A DNA stretch of 64,000 nucleotides from Onchocerca volvulus (GCA_000499405.2 HG738139.1:11122616-11186615); one strand, 5' to 3'; numbered from the stretch's first letter, positions 52,601 to 63,918 are shown. The notes: generated by a model from the sequence alone, not told the origin. Numbers and translations are program-made.

Positions 52601-55600
52601 GATGGAGAAAAAAACAATAATATCATAATATTATGGTATCAAAATAGTAGCAATACTGTACTAAGAAAAAATAAGTGGAAGAAAGAGCGATAATACCATG
52701 ATGTCAAGAGATAGAATAATTAAAAGATAATACCACGATATCAGATGGCAGATATTTAATTTGATCTTCGATATTATGTAAGAAATTAACAACCATTTCA
52801 GGTGATGTCTACAGTAATCATAGCATTCAGTTTGCTTCTTTGCTGTGTTTGTACCTTATCACTATTCCTTTTCGGAATTCCATCCTTAACAGTACTGGTA
52901 CTATTGTCTAATTTATCCGTCATCGTTGGTGTCATTGGTTTTGCAACTTATTGGATGATTCCCATCAATGCCATTACTTTATTTGTGGCTTTGGATGGTT
53001 TGTTATTTCCTATTCAATTTTGATATTTTATGATTTAGTCAAAATTAAATTTTCATAATTTCAACTATTAATTAAAAATGGAATAATCGTTTCGCTTCGA
53101 AATAAAAGATTGGCTGCTGATCTGGGATTATTGAATTGACTTATCGGAACTTATTCTAATTGTGCATTTTTTTGCATGTATTATCAATAAATTGCATTAT
53201 TCCTCTCATTTTAATCACTTATCAATACTAACTCATTAGAAGTGAAAATTCAGGAAATGCTTTAACAACTGCAATTGTTTCTTATTTTTGTTATAATTTT
53301 GCAACTGCTGGAAAAAGGCAAAAAACTGGCGAACAACGTATTCGTTATTCATTTCAGGTTTGAATCATGATTTTCATCTTTTCTTTTTTTGTTGTATTTT
53401 TATTTCATCTAAAAATCGCAAATTTAATATTCAAATTAAAGATAAATTTGAACCAAATGATGATGGAATTCTTTAATTTATATTTTTAAAATCAAATTTG
53501 CTAAAAATTAGCATATTTTAATAGATGTTTAACGAAAGAATATTTTCAGTCGTGTTTACTACCGATAACTTTGGCTTGTTTTGTACCTGTTCTGACATAT
53601 TTGCCATTGCTACTAACTAGATTACCTGTGATAATACATGTCTTTAAGATATTATTACTCTCTTCATTTATCACTTATATTCATTTATTGCTTTTTTTGC
53701 CAAAGTAAGTTTTGATAATTGATAAGATATTGATGACCGTGATAATATTGATAAGCCCACTGCTAACTAATGATGTACTATTGCTACTACTTATTATTAT
53801 TTATTTATTTATTTCAAGAAAGATAATGAAAGCGATGGTACAATAATTTCAATTTTCTCAAATTATTGATTTCGTCGAATATGTGAAATATTGATGATAA
53901 TGCTGCGATGCATTACAATAATTAGAATTTGGAAAAATTTGAATTTGATTTTACATTTTTGCAGCATATATTGAAATAATTAAATTTTATTAAAAATTTA
54001 AAATTATAAGAGAATTAAGATTTAAAAAAAAAATTAATTCACTAATAGTTTTAAGTTTCAATAAAATGAAGAGATAAAAATTTTCATCAATGGCAATAGT
54101 TGTCATTTTAATGTAATATTATTGGTAAAATTTAACTTATTAGTCTAATTGATCTGAATTTATTTTTAAATCTTAATTCTTTTATAATTTAAATTTTTAT
54201 GTTAGTAAAATTTAGAAGAATGAAATTTTCATCTTTTCAGTATGATGATATTTCTCACTGAGCAATTTCCATCATTTTGCTCATCGATACAGGATATTTG
54301 TGATGAATGCTGTTGTTTTGACGTTGAAGAAGATTCCGGTAGCATCTATTATATACCAACTGGTGGTCGTTCCACTTCAGAACTTAACGGTTTAGGAAAG
54401 TTTGTTTTTTAGTGATTAATTTATCAAATTTGATTAATTTATCTAAACGAGAAGAAATTCATCAATTATTGCAAATTTAAAATGATTTGGATGAAAGATT
54501 AATTCTCAAACTAGCTTAAGCAATGAAATAATATATAGTGATATGGATTAAAAATAAACGAAAGATAGAATAAGAAATTAATATTTCGGATACGAGTACC
54601 GACTTTCGAATAAATTATATCTTTGTAACTGATAAGATTTGCTCTATCCGATAACAGAATTTAATTCAATATAATTATATAAAAAGTAAACGAAATTTCC
54701 ATAATGACATGTGAAAAGGACTGATATTCTGATTATCAGAAAATGAGCAACTTAATTTCAGGAACTGCATGATGCAAACATAATAATGATTGATAAAATA
54801 AGTTTTTAGGCAATATTCATATGCGCTAACTGCATCACCAACTGCGCGAAATATTTTGCTAGCACCCAAAACAGCGGGTTATTTACCGGTAACTGCAACG
54901 GTTGCTCCAGCATTGGTTCCTGATTTGCTTCCTTATCAATCGGATCGAATTATTGGTATCGAAAATTATCGATCATCTAAAAGTCGACATCGTGAAAATA
55001 GCGAGGTCAACTTTTTTTTTCTTCGTAATTTTATCCAACAAATTGTTTTAATAAAATCGATTAAGTGAGGTGAACTGATTATTGATATGATAAGTAAACT
55101 GACCGATAACTGATACATAATTGTGGTATAATCAGAATAGATTTGAAATATAATGAAGAAAAAATTTACAATTTAAGATAAAATTTCTGTTGGATAATTC
55201 TTAAATTTTCGTTTCCAAATTTACTATTTTATTTTGGAAAACCATTTTATTGAGATTTTTTTTCCAATTTGGAATTTATTCTAAATTTTTTTTTCTTTTT
55301 TAGAAATCTCTCAGTTTGCCATCATCACCACGAGTAGCCGTATCTAATCGGCAGACACCTCGACGAGAACGGCGACGAAAAATCATCGACGATCATTCAC
55401 CAAATGATGAATCAATTTATGAGGAACCACCATCATTGGTTCATTATCAAATAATCTTCTTGATGATAGAAGAATTTAGCAATTTTGTAAATTAATTAAA
55501 AATTTTGACTTAATTATTAAGTAAAGTTCGAATACAAATTCCAATGAAATTTCAGTCTTCAAATTTACCCGAATTACATGCATCAGTGCAATCACGACGT

Positions 55601-56018
55601 TATGAAGGACGAAAACTGGAAAGGCGACAATCATCTCATTCATCTACCTCACGACATGCATTACGTGATGAGCGATCCTCGGTTAATTGTTATATTTTAA
55701 TTACCATATATTACTAGTTTTCATTTGAAATGATTAAAGTCAATGAATTCTAGGATGTTTACGAGAATTGAAAATTGTTAATAAATTATAATTGAAATGA
55801 TTCAAATTAATCAATAAAAATTATAGTTTAAACAGGAACAAGATTCGGCAATTGAACTACGTTCTAATTGGAAACAATACCTGATCGATGGTAATTTGCG
55901 TCAAGCTAGCGGTGTTATCGTCTCAACTCCATCTCCAACTCCTCAACAGATGATGTATTACTCGACACCCGCCTATCGAACACAACCTCCACGTTACATT
56001 CGTGATAAGAGATTTTAA
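35237..56018 (+). CDS. Patched-related (PTR) RND-family transmembrane protein
   Basis: The certain core is 23 exons: 41714-41801, 41909-42018, 42173-42414, 42559-42661, 43523-43682, 44064-44185, 44953-45135, 45939-46068, 46481-46630, 47858-48046, 48694-48877, 49049-49229, 49467-49550, 51095-51243, 51315-51414, 52802-52997, 53254-53357, 53550-53704, 54241-54399, 54810-55005, 55304-55438, 55556-55681, 55836-56018. All phases agree and give 1,142 residues; three 5' exons (35237-40688) probably extend it. The layout is that of Patched/PTR proteins. TM1 is near 66-82, then a large extracellular loop with Cys (WPEMCHDTCAETDD). TM2-6 with the sterol-sensing-type block lie at about 311-470, and TM7 near 527-547 is followed by CKDLRIDLKEEYFL, as in nematode PTRs. 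A second loop and TM8-12 (728-875) follow, then a long Ser/Arg-rich cytosolic tail. PTRs act at apical membranes in cuticle formation, moulting and lipid or sterol handling. TM4 reads TGIGILM where relatives have G-I/V-DD. Two acceptors are atypical (TTTAAG at 49,048; TTTTAAG at 51,094). The exact PTR orthologue cannot be named. Confidence 0.87.
35976..36623 (+). mobile_element. LTR-like repeat, copy 2, in the first intron of the PTR gene
   Basis: Collinear with copy 3 over most of its length: GTTGAATT, TTGTGACTCGGGTAGGTCA, AATGAACAATAAACAGTAAA, CTTCTGCTGAACTG, CTGATCTTG, CCTTTTTATATGGATAATC, CATCTTTGTCATACAAAAGA, CCTAGATATGAACATGTGAC and an end near TTTTACTGACA. The ends were placed by this alignment; no matching flanking duplication was found. 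No retroelement coding sequence adjoins it, so it is probably an old solo LTR. A plus-strand open frame at 36,503-36,769 overlaps its 3' part and continues past its end; I take it as chance. Confidence 0.6.
42692..42764 (+). repeat. 24-bp direct repeat flanking a T homopolymer
   Basis: TTATCAAACAAAATTCGGATGAATT at 42,692 recurs at 42,741 with one difference; a run of about 18 T lies between. It is in the intron after the PTR exon ending at 42,661. It is probably a small duplication produced by slippage around the T run. Confidence 0.7.
43146..43186. repeat. 11-bp perfect inverted repeat in a PTR intron
   Basis: ACAGAATATGA at 43,146-43,156 and its exact reverse complement at 43,176-43,186 are separated by 19 nt. 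It could form a hairpin in the nascent transcript. The intron around it shows no exon-like frame. Confidence 0.65.
50264..51015. mobile_element. Foldback-type non-autonomous element in a PTR intron
   Basis: The left arm (about 50,264-50,415) and right arm (about 50,882-51,015) are imperfect inverted copies. GAAATTTTGACATAATGTTG plus CATTCGAATACGCGC on the left is mirrored by GCACGCGTCTATTCGAATGC plus AAGGTTGTGTCAAAATTTG on the right, and ATAAATAAAAATAT words are mirrored at the outer ends. The centre is made of ATT/TTA simple repeats plus a purine-rich part (50,585-50,630, 50,773-50,815). No coding frame is present. A GC-rich stretch (GGCCGATCCAGCTAGTCTG...) at about 50,193-50,263 adjoins its left end and may belong to it. 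Confidence 0.6.
51528..52757 (+). repeat. Degenerate tandem array with ATCATGATACCAAAGAATAAATAG-type units
   Basis: Units of roughly 35-50 nt recur, combining ATATCATGATACCAAA-like and GATAAATAGATAAAGAGCAG-like words. They are present at 51,528-51,602 and again at 52,333-52,757. The array is split by an LTR-like insertion. Unit length and sequence vary, so it is an old minisatellite. It fills most of the PTR intron between 51,415 and 52,801. Confidence 0.65.
51603..52332 (+). mobile_element. Solo LTR (copy 3) inserted in the tandem array, with 5-bp target duplication
   Basis: 730 bp starting TGGTGAGGG and ending ATCGACA, thus TG...CA as in LTRs, flanked on both sides by GCAGT. Removing it and one GCAGT gives AATAAATAGCAGCAGTATTATGG, which continues the surrounding tandem repeat. 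It aligns with copies 1 and 2. A 5-bp duplication fits LTR retrotransposons such as the BEL/Pao or Gypsy groups; which one cannot be decided without coding sequence. Confidence 0.72.
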
Positions 56019-56710
56019 ATTCTTAAATGATTAAAATAAAAGTGATTATCTACTGTTGCCGTGTTGGCATGACATATATTTTTGTTTTTGTTTAATTTTA
56101 TTAACTGTTATTTGAAGTTGTCTTTGATATTTATCATTTTTAAATTGAATTTGTCAGCAGAATGGGATGACATAAGTTTGTTAAGCCTTAAGAGATAGAC
56201 ATAATTTCCAAGTACTATAATTAGCTGTAGAGATTATTGAAACAGTAGCATACAGATTGGTAAATCTGTCCCAGAAAAAAGACAAACTCTTTTGAAAAAA
56301 ATTCGTTAAGAATTTCCGCATATTTAAAAAAAAAAAAAAAAAAATGATAATATTTGAGTTTAATCATCAAACATTTATTATGTTCGAGTTTTTTTTTTCC
56401 TTTGTTTTTGATTTTTAAATAAATCCAATGAAAAATTTCGTTAGAATTTTATTAAATTTAAAAAAAAAAATAAATTAATAAATACTTTCTGTCGAATATG
56501 AGATGCTGCAAAAAAGGAAAAGAAATTTATTGTAGCGCCCATGTTTTTTTCCTGCTTGATTTTTATTTTTTGTCAAAATTTTCATTTTCTCTTCTACTTC
56601 TTCAAAAAACCAAAAGCTATATTTATATTATTTATATTCCGAATTAGTCATTTAATTTTCATTTTGAAATAATTCACTTCTCTATAATTTTGTCAATGTT
56701 GTCGACTTTT

Positions 56711-56971
56711 TTATCGTATTCTCAGGTTGCTATAAACAAATTTTCTGGATTTCCGGATTTTTATCGCCAAATGGACACCATCCTTGAATGTTTCATATGA
56801 AATAGAAGCTTATTAGTATAAATTTATAAATATTATAGAATATTACTGAAAACAAATTATATGTTGAAAATTATTGTCCATTTCTTTTCCTGCCAAAATA
56901 TCCTCACTCAGACCATAAATCGCGATACTTTTACCTCGCAAATGATCTTGATAATGACCTTTCCGGTTCTT
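56711..56971 (-). CDS. Possible 3' exons of an unrecognised gene
   Basis: On the minus strand, a stretch from about 56,971 to 56,854 reads 39 codons with balanced, protein-like composition (KKNRKGHYQDHLRGKS, IYGLSEDILAGKEMDN). A second, 56,808-56,711, reads 32 codons to a stop (YETFKDGVHLAIKIRKSRK). They join in phase if a 45-nt intron with a weak donor (ATTT|GTTTTC) and an AATAAG acceptor is spliced out. No upstream exon or start could be fixed. I recognise no domain. Chance open frames of this length are common here, so only composition and matching phase support it. Confidence 0.28.
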
Positions 56972-58327
56972 CTTACATATTAAAATAATATAATATTTGT
57001 TTAAAAAATTTCAAATATCTTGCTAAAACTATGAAAATTTAATTCAAATTTGCTAATAGAAGAGCTGTTTCCAACTTTAACTTCATTCTAAATCTTGGCT
57101 AAGGTTTTTAAAACGGATAGTTTAACTTTTAAAAGACCAAATTTTCAACTTATAAATCAAAACTTCTGCAAAAATCACTTATTTTAAGATTTTAAAATTT
57201 TGACAGAAAAATCCAGTTATATTCAATACATCAAAATTATTCCATTTCTTAAATTTTTGATAAAATTTGCATTTTGCGCATATAAATATCAGTAACAAAT
57301 GTCATTTAACGATAATATCAATGTTCAAAATGTAAACAATACCTTTTTTTTTTACTTTTGTTTATTTAATTTTTAACAATAATTTATTTCAATTCATTGC
57401 ATATTTAGTATTTACTTCATGCAAGCAATTATTATTTATTTGTTTTTTTTTTCTGTAGTGGCAGTCTTCTGCAAGAAATTTCATATTTATAATTTGCTCA
57501 TTTGTTGATAATATTATCATTTTTGTTCTTTCATGATAATGTATTTTATATTATATGCATGATTAAATTAATTACTTATCTTAATAAAATTCATTATTTT
57601 TATGATTTATTGTGATGATAACATCACTTTTTATGCAAATCTTAAGCTAATCTATTTTATTTCTTGTCACTTATTTAAACGTTAAGCCATCTATGATAAG
57701 ATTATCACTTGTTCACAATAGAATTATTTTTCACTCATTATTGAATAGTGGCAATCAATCAGTTCATTTGTAAATAACGAGATATGTATTGATAAAATAA
57801 AGTCGATAAAAATAGTAAATAAAATTGTAAATAATATTTGATAAGATATTGCAAATGGATCAAATAACATTAAATGCTAAATGAAGGATATTAATAAATC
57901 ATTTTTAATTATAATAAATCGAACAATTATGCTATCAGAAGAATGATAGCAATTGATTTCCTAAGAATGATAAAAATGATATCAAATCATTTTTTAAATC
58001 AATTTCCTGCACCTATTTCGCCTGTTTCTTTCCTTTTTGTCATATATTTATATATTTAATTCTTTTACTAAAATATTCTCATCATCAATTTTTATACTGT
58101 AAAATTTTTTTTATACTGAAAATTATTGTATAAGTAAAGGAATATGAAATGATATTTAGCATCTCACATTACTTTTTTTTTAAAAGAGAAGACAATGATA
58201 TGACATTTCACCGTATTAATTTCATAATTTAAAAATAAATCATCAGTTATAATGATTTTATTATTTTAATAACGGATTGCTGAATGAAACTCATAAATTT
58301 CAGAAAATAATTAAGAAATTATTGATT

Positions 58328-58331
<4 letters not shown>

Positions 58332-58359
<28 letters not shown>
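58332..58359. repeat. (AT)n microsatellite
   Basis: About 14 AT units flanked by TCAAAA and TTTTGA, so the whole forms one palindromic hairpin. It touches the left arm of the large inverted repeat that begins at 58,362. A second array of 9-10 units is at 58,461-58,479, just inside the same arm. Confidence 0.9.
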
Positions 58360-58361
<2 letters not shown>

Positions 58362-58363
<2 letters not shown>

Positions 58364-59343
58364 ATTATTGAAATTTAATGATTTATGAATTTATCTGATA
58401 CATAATGGAAATTATTGAGCAATTATTGATTGAGAATTACTAGCAAGGTATGCAGCAAGGATATATATATATATATATAGAAGCAGAATGCCTGTAAAAG
58501 GGAAAGGAGAAAAATGAAAGTCTATTTTATGGTTTGCTATTGATAGTATTTATAAAAATAAAGATGATTATTAAGAGTATTTAAATTTGTCGATCGAAAA
58601 TCAAACGGCGATATTTATATATAAAAGGATAATATATGAAAGTATAACTTTATTAATTTGTTATATGAAAGTTGCAGATAATATAAAATATAAAGAATGA
58701 TAGATATGAATAAACGTTAATAATTACTAATAGTCATGGTAGTAATTATTTATGTATATGAAATGACTAATTGCTAAAAAATACCATAATGATTACTATT
58801 AAGTGTGGTAATGATTGAAAATAAGTTCATTCGTGTGTATAGTCAAATTCGTATTTTGATTTATGAAATGAATAAATGAAATTAGGAAAGAGAAAATTTT
58901 TGATGATGGGGATAAAAAAACGAAAGACTGTTATTCCTTAGCGAATAGATTTGTAATCTTTCTGGTAAAACACAATTTATCATTTCCATGCATAAATTAT
59001 CATTATCAGATTGAATCTATGGATCAAAGATCGATAGTGCTCTGTAAAGTTTGGACGAAACAAGTTGACTTATTAATTTTGATAATTCAAGAGCCAACAA
59101 TGGAATAATAATGTGAGAAAGATTTAATTCGATAATTTTTAATAATTTGATGAATCTAATAAAACTTGACTCAATTTTAAAGCGGAAGAATTTAAACCGA
59201 TTATGTCTTGATTATTTTAATAACATAATAAAATTTAACGAATAATTAAAAACATACCTTGCTAGCAATTCTCAATCAATAATTGCTCAATAATTTCCAT
59301 TATGTATCAGATAAATTCATAAATCATTAAATTTCAATAATCA
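58362..59343. mobile_element. 982-bp segment bounded by 91-bp near-perfect inverted repeats
   Basis: The left arm, 58,362-58,452 (TGATTATTGAAATTTAATG... to CAAGGTATG), and the right arm, 59,253-59,343, are reverse complements with a single mismatch (GAATTACTAGC against GAATTGCTAGC). The interior is AT-rich and includes a plus-strand stop-free stretch of about 80 codons (58,869-59,105) without known motifs. The form is that of a MITE or foldback transposon. No convincing flanking target duplication is visible. The near identity of the arms suggests recent insertion or arm correction. Confidence 0.7.
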
Positions 59344-62260
59344 CACTTATCCAACCAAGAAGTCCTTTTTTCTTCTTTCAACTTAAAATTTGAAGTTATT
59401 GTGTTTTATATTATACGATTAGTAAATTATTTGAATTCAGCTATATTTCAAATTTGTTACTGCATCAAATTAATATTATGCTTCTTTATTTTGTAAGGTA
59501 AAATTAGTTGTAAATAAGCAATTAATTAATTTTTAACTTCGTTATTATTATTATTCGAAAATAATCAAAACACACAGGAGAAACCGGAAAAGAGTACAGT
59601 ATCAGGAAACATATCATTCGTACAAATATATGCGCTTTATAAATGGGAGAGAAATGATGGAGATTCAAGCAATGTGATGATCACACATATAAACAAATAC
59701 CAATAATATTAATTAAAAATTGAAGAAATTATCTGCTACATATAGATTTCTTTGTTCATTTTATTTCAAATTATAAATCATCCAAAATAATTCTAATATC
59801 GTGAGTTTCCATTGAAAAAGATATCTGATAAGAGAATACTGTATATGCGAAATTTACGGTTATTTTCAATACTGTATTTTGCGAGATATACAGCAAAACA
59901 GATAAAAAAATGAAATAAAAGTTGAAAAACAAAACGAAGCAAAAATGAACAAATAATCAATGAAATAAGTAATTTGATCTAAAACATTTTTTTTTCTTTT
60001 AATTATCAAAAATTGAAGAACTTTTAGAAGAGAAAATCAAGTTTTATTACTCAACCTGAAATTAGCAGAAATTACAAAGAATGAACAAAGAAAGTTTCTT
60101 TATCCGAAAAAAAAAATTCGGATGGAAAGATTTTTAACAAAAAAGAAAAAAAAAATAAAAAAAAAGGAGAAAAAGCAAATCCGAAATTGGTCTGTAACAA
60201 GAAGGGATGATTTTTATTTTTTTATTCAAGTCAACAAAAGAAATTCCAAAAAAAAAATACTCATACAACTCAACAAAACAGGAGCAAATGAGAGTGAGAG
60301 AATGGCTATTTTTGGCTTGAAATCCAAATAAACAGATTGAAGAGTGAAAGGAAGAAACATTTGAACAATTAAATTCAAAAAAAAAAAAAAAAGAAAATCG
60401 AATAAAAACGAAAACATTTAAAGCCAGTCGGCAGAATGATATCAATATAATATTTGTGAGCTTTACTTTTGAAAATAAGTTTAAATGATTCAAACAATAT
60501 TTCATTACTTGCAATTTAAATAAGTTATATCATAGTCTCACTAATGCAAATAATAGTTTAAAGAAAAAAAAAAAGAAATTCCAAATAATATTCAAAGATA
60601 TTTTTTAAGGAAAAATTCTGCGAATTAATTAAAAATAATAATAAAGGCTAATTACAATAAAAGGAGAATAATTCAAAGATAGGAAAGGGAAATGGTTCAA
60701 ATTTTTTGCGGTTCGTTTTTTCCAAATTCCATTTTTTCTTTTAATATCAATAATTAATCACGTTTATACTAGAAAATTTACATTTTATAATAAAGTAAAT
60801 AAAGAAAAATAGAGTAATTGATTCATAGATTCTATAAGCTCAAAAGGTTTTTGAATCATTAATAAAGCTATGGTTTCAACTAAAGCATATTAGTGCATAT
60901 ACATATATAAGACCTTCGAAACTTGATATTAATTTGAAAAAATTTGATGAATAGCTTTCAAAATGAACTAGCAAAAATAGGAAAAAGTATAAAAGGATAG
61001 ATGACAAATGATACTTTTATGATGCAGTGGAATGCGACAGTAAAAGACGATGGTTTTTTGTTCATGTGTAACTTTCGAATAGCGTGTAATTATTCATGAT
61101 TCATTAATTTTTACAGTGGCAAATAATTAATAGAAATACCTTTATCAGTCGGTAAATCACTTTTCCTTGGAATCTTTAAATTTCGAGATTTATGCGATTT
61201 TTAAAATTATTTGATTTTCGGAAACTAATATTTCGATATACAAGAATAAATAACAAGGTTTGAAAAAATATTGCTATTAAAAAAGAGTTTGAGGAAAATA
61301 TTCTTTCATAATTATTGTATTTCTATCATCTTCCTTATTTATTCCTTTTCTTGAATTTCTTATTTATTTAATTTCTCTAAAGAAAAAAAATGAATTATTT
61401 CATTTCTTCTATCAAATAGTAATTAATAGATGTTTCGTTAGATTTTTCCATTTCTATAAAAGGATATAAAATTAAGACAGAGATGGATATAATAGCAAAA
61501 TAATAAATTGATAAACTTTTTCATTCATTTAGTTTTTTGAAATTTGGAGGAAGTGGTTAAATTTTTATAAAATTCAAAAAAAAAAAAGGAAATGAACGAA
61601 TTTTTGCAGTTTTTCTTTCACGGTTCGAAAGTTTTTCTTTTTTAATCTTAGCAATAACATTCATATGAAAATATTTGATACAATTGGTCATTGCGAGAAA
61701 AATTGAACATTTAAATTTGAAGGATAGAAGAAAATATAGCCTTTGCTATATGAATACTGACAAAACGCGAATTTAAAAATATGAAAAGGAATGAAAGATG
61801 TTTCAAATTTCACCACTTAATTGGCCAAATTTCCTGACGATTATTAGATTAGCAGTAAATGTCTCTTTTTTTTTAAATATATTTTTTGAGTTTTAGAAAA
61901 ATAAAATTTTCATAAAGTCCTACCCTGTCGTATGAGAAACAAAAAAGAAAAGAAAGTAGAAAAGAAAGAATAAAAAATACAACAGAGGATCCAAATGATT
62001 CCTGCATAGGATAATTTGTTAGATTTGAAAAGCGATAATTCAAGAAATGGAAAATTTTGCTGCGTAATGTAAAAAAGAAAAGAAATGAAAATTTGCAGTT
62101 TGATAATATTACACGTATTGATAAATTAGAGAGTCGAGAATGATAAGGAAAAATATCCTTTTTGTAAAATAATTTTTTTTTTTGATTAACTTTAATTCAA
62201 ATGATAAACATTAAAAATTTAGCATGCGATAAAAGGACCTAAAATATTTTCCTTTCAGTC

Positions 62261-62327
62261 TCGCCCTCTTTCTTCCTCTCTCTCGCTCTCTCCCTTCTCT
62301 TCTCTCTCCCTCTCCACTTCCTTTTTT
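62261..62327 (+). repeat. Polypyrimidine (CT-rich) low-complexity block
   Basis: About 67 nt almost wholly C and T on the plus strand (CTCTCTCGCTCTCTCCC-like), so GA-rich on the minus strand. It lies downstream of the stop of the minus-strand gene ending at 62,767. It could form triplex DNA or be a GAGA-type binding array; neither is shown. Confidence 0.7.
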
Positions 62328-62766
62328 GAAAGAAATAAATATTTGGTCAGTATGAAACCAAAAAAAAGAAAAAAATTAATGGAAAACATGGAATAATAAA
62401 TAAATTGCTGTCCCAATTTTTTTCGCAAATTAATCTCATTAGATGAAATTTGAAAAAATTCAAACAGACTTTTAAAAGTAGTAGTGGATAAAATAATCCT
62501 TGTAATATTTAAATGCAAAAAACAACCAATATATTTGGAAAATTTCATATCCATTACTATTTTAGGAGAGAAAAAAAACAAGCACCTGACAAAAATAATA
62601 ATAAGATAATATGATAATAATAGTTTAGTAACGCTGTACTACACCTTCTCTTCATTTCACTTCATTGTCGCTAAGCGACAACTTTCCTCCTTTCTTATCA
62701 ACTTTCTCCTGTTTGTGAATTTTCTTCTAATAAATACCGTAACTTTAGCGACTTTCTTCTAAGTTT

Positions 62767-63918
62767 TCAGTTATGCTGCCTATTTCGCCATAATTGCTCC
62801 TTATACGCGTTAGCACGTTTTAATTCAAGCTCCTGCCGTCGTCGTTCTCGTTGTCTTTCCTCTCGTTCCAAACGGCCTTTCCTTCGTCTTCTCCTATATA
62901 TAGAAACTGGTGGAAAAAAAAAAAAAAAAGAAAGAAAATCAATCAATCTTACATTATTACATCAAATTTATCCCTATGTATAAATATAAATGTTCATTTG
63001 TTCAAAACTTTATCTCTGAAAGTTCTTAAACATGCGCTATATCTGTATAAAAATAGCGCCTTCGAATGTAATGTTATGGCAGAATTTCAAATCAATCGGT
63101 GAAGAACTTGAACCATTGTATGAAAATGAATATCGAAAATTTACATTTTTATTTCATGGATTGCTATGTCAGAGTATCACAAATCTGTAATTGCTCAAAT
63201 TCATACGGTTAAACATTGCTTGTCCCCCTATGAAATTTTCTGAACAAAATTGCTCAGTAACTATTTAATACACTAGAATCTTGCTCGTTATCACCGGAGT
63301 ACGCTGATAATACCTTCGAATATCATTTCGTTCTTCACGTGACATCTTTCGATTACCACCATTTGTACGTCGTTGAGTTGCGGCCCATCGTGCCATTTCA
63401 ATCGGTGAATATTGCTTAGTAAGCGGTATTTTGGGAGGATGCTGCTGCAGTGTACCCGGTAAAATATCATCCAAACTTTTCGGAAGTGGTGGCTTATCCT
63501 GATCGGTATTATACTGTGTTAGATAATCTATAAAAAAAATATGATTTGTAATTAGTGACTGAAGTTTTTGATTTTAATAATATTATTGACAATCTTTTAA
63601 GATTTTTTGCTAATGACAAAATTGATTTCGAACTAATAAATATAATTAAGCTTACATTGAATGTTATCTAGTAAATACACATTTTTTTGAAATTCAAATG
63701 AACAACATTGAATAAATTGAATTCAAAATTCTATCTAAAATAAAATTTACAAAAAAATTTACTATAACGATCAGGTCGAATGTTTCGTGAATTAGAAAAA
63801 TGGATGGAATTATCATCACCGGTATATGAATAGCCATCCGGATTATCATTATCCTGATCATTGTCAAAATGTACAACAAGAAAATGTGACGATTTCCGAC
63901 GTTTACGAGAATATTTAC
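62767..63918 (-). CDS. 3' part of an unrecognised gene with a basic coiled-coil-like C-terminus (partial, 5' end outside window)
   Basis: Three minus-strand exons (63763-63918, 63314-63527, 62767-62893) have good acceptors (TTTACAG, TTTATAG, ATATAG) and donors (ATA|GTAAAT, CGAAG|GTATTA), and join in phase to about 165 codons. The first visible exon needs one base from an exon beyond position 64,000 or in the unread left part of its intron. In order, the protein shows a basic patch (SRKRRKSSH), an acidic Asp/Asn stretch (NDQDNDNPD) and a Pro-rich part (DKPPLPKSLDDILPG). Next comes IEMARWAATQRRTNGG, then a strongly charged helix beginning RRRRKGRLEREERQRERRR and ending LWRNRQHN. I recognise no family. 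The composition would fit a cytosolic tail or a nuclear or scaffold protein. Confidence 0.65.
62975..63125. mobile_element. Deleted copy of the 50.3-kb foldback element, in an intron
   Basis: The start (TATAAATGTTCATTTGTTCAAAACTTTATCTCTGAAAGTTCTT in shortened form) matches the left arm at 50,270-50,320. The end (TTCGAATGTAATGTTATGGC, then AGAATTTCAAATCAATCGGTG) matches the right arm at 50,912-50,960. The centre is missing, replaced by a GCGCTAT...ATAGCGC inverted repeat. It lies in the last intron of the minus-strand gene. Confidence 0.55.

Larger units (their letters stand above)
56019..62766. other. Long intergenic region, repeat-rich
   Basis: 3' of the PTR gene, with AATAAA-type words soon after the stop (ATTAAAATAAAAG near 56,030). 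It holds the inverted-repeat element at 58.36-59.34 kb, two TA arrays, a polypyrimidine block at 62.26-62.33 kb and many A/T homopolymers. There is a possible coding fragment on the minus strand at 56.71-56.97 kb and a weak plus-strand exon-like stretch near 59.58-59.71 kb. Nothing else is supported. Confidence 0.5.

Noticed and set aside
60122..60517. Overlapping frames on both strands (Lys-rich plus, Phe-rich minus)
   Set aside because: Both are translations of A-rich homopolymers; there are no splice signals or family motifs.
62255..62581. Minus-strand 108-codon frame ending in Arg/Glu repeats
   Set aside because: The tail is the complement of the CT-rich block and the rest is Phe/Ile/Leu-rich chance sequence.
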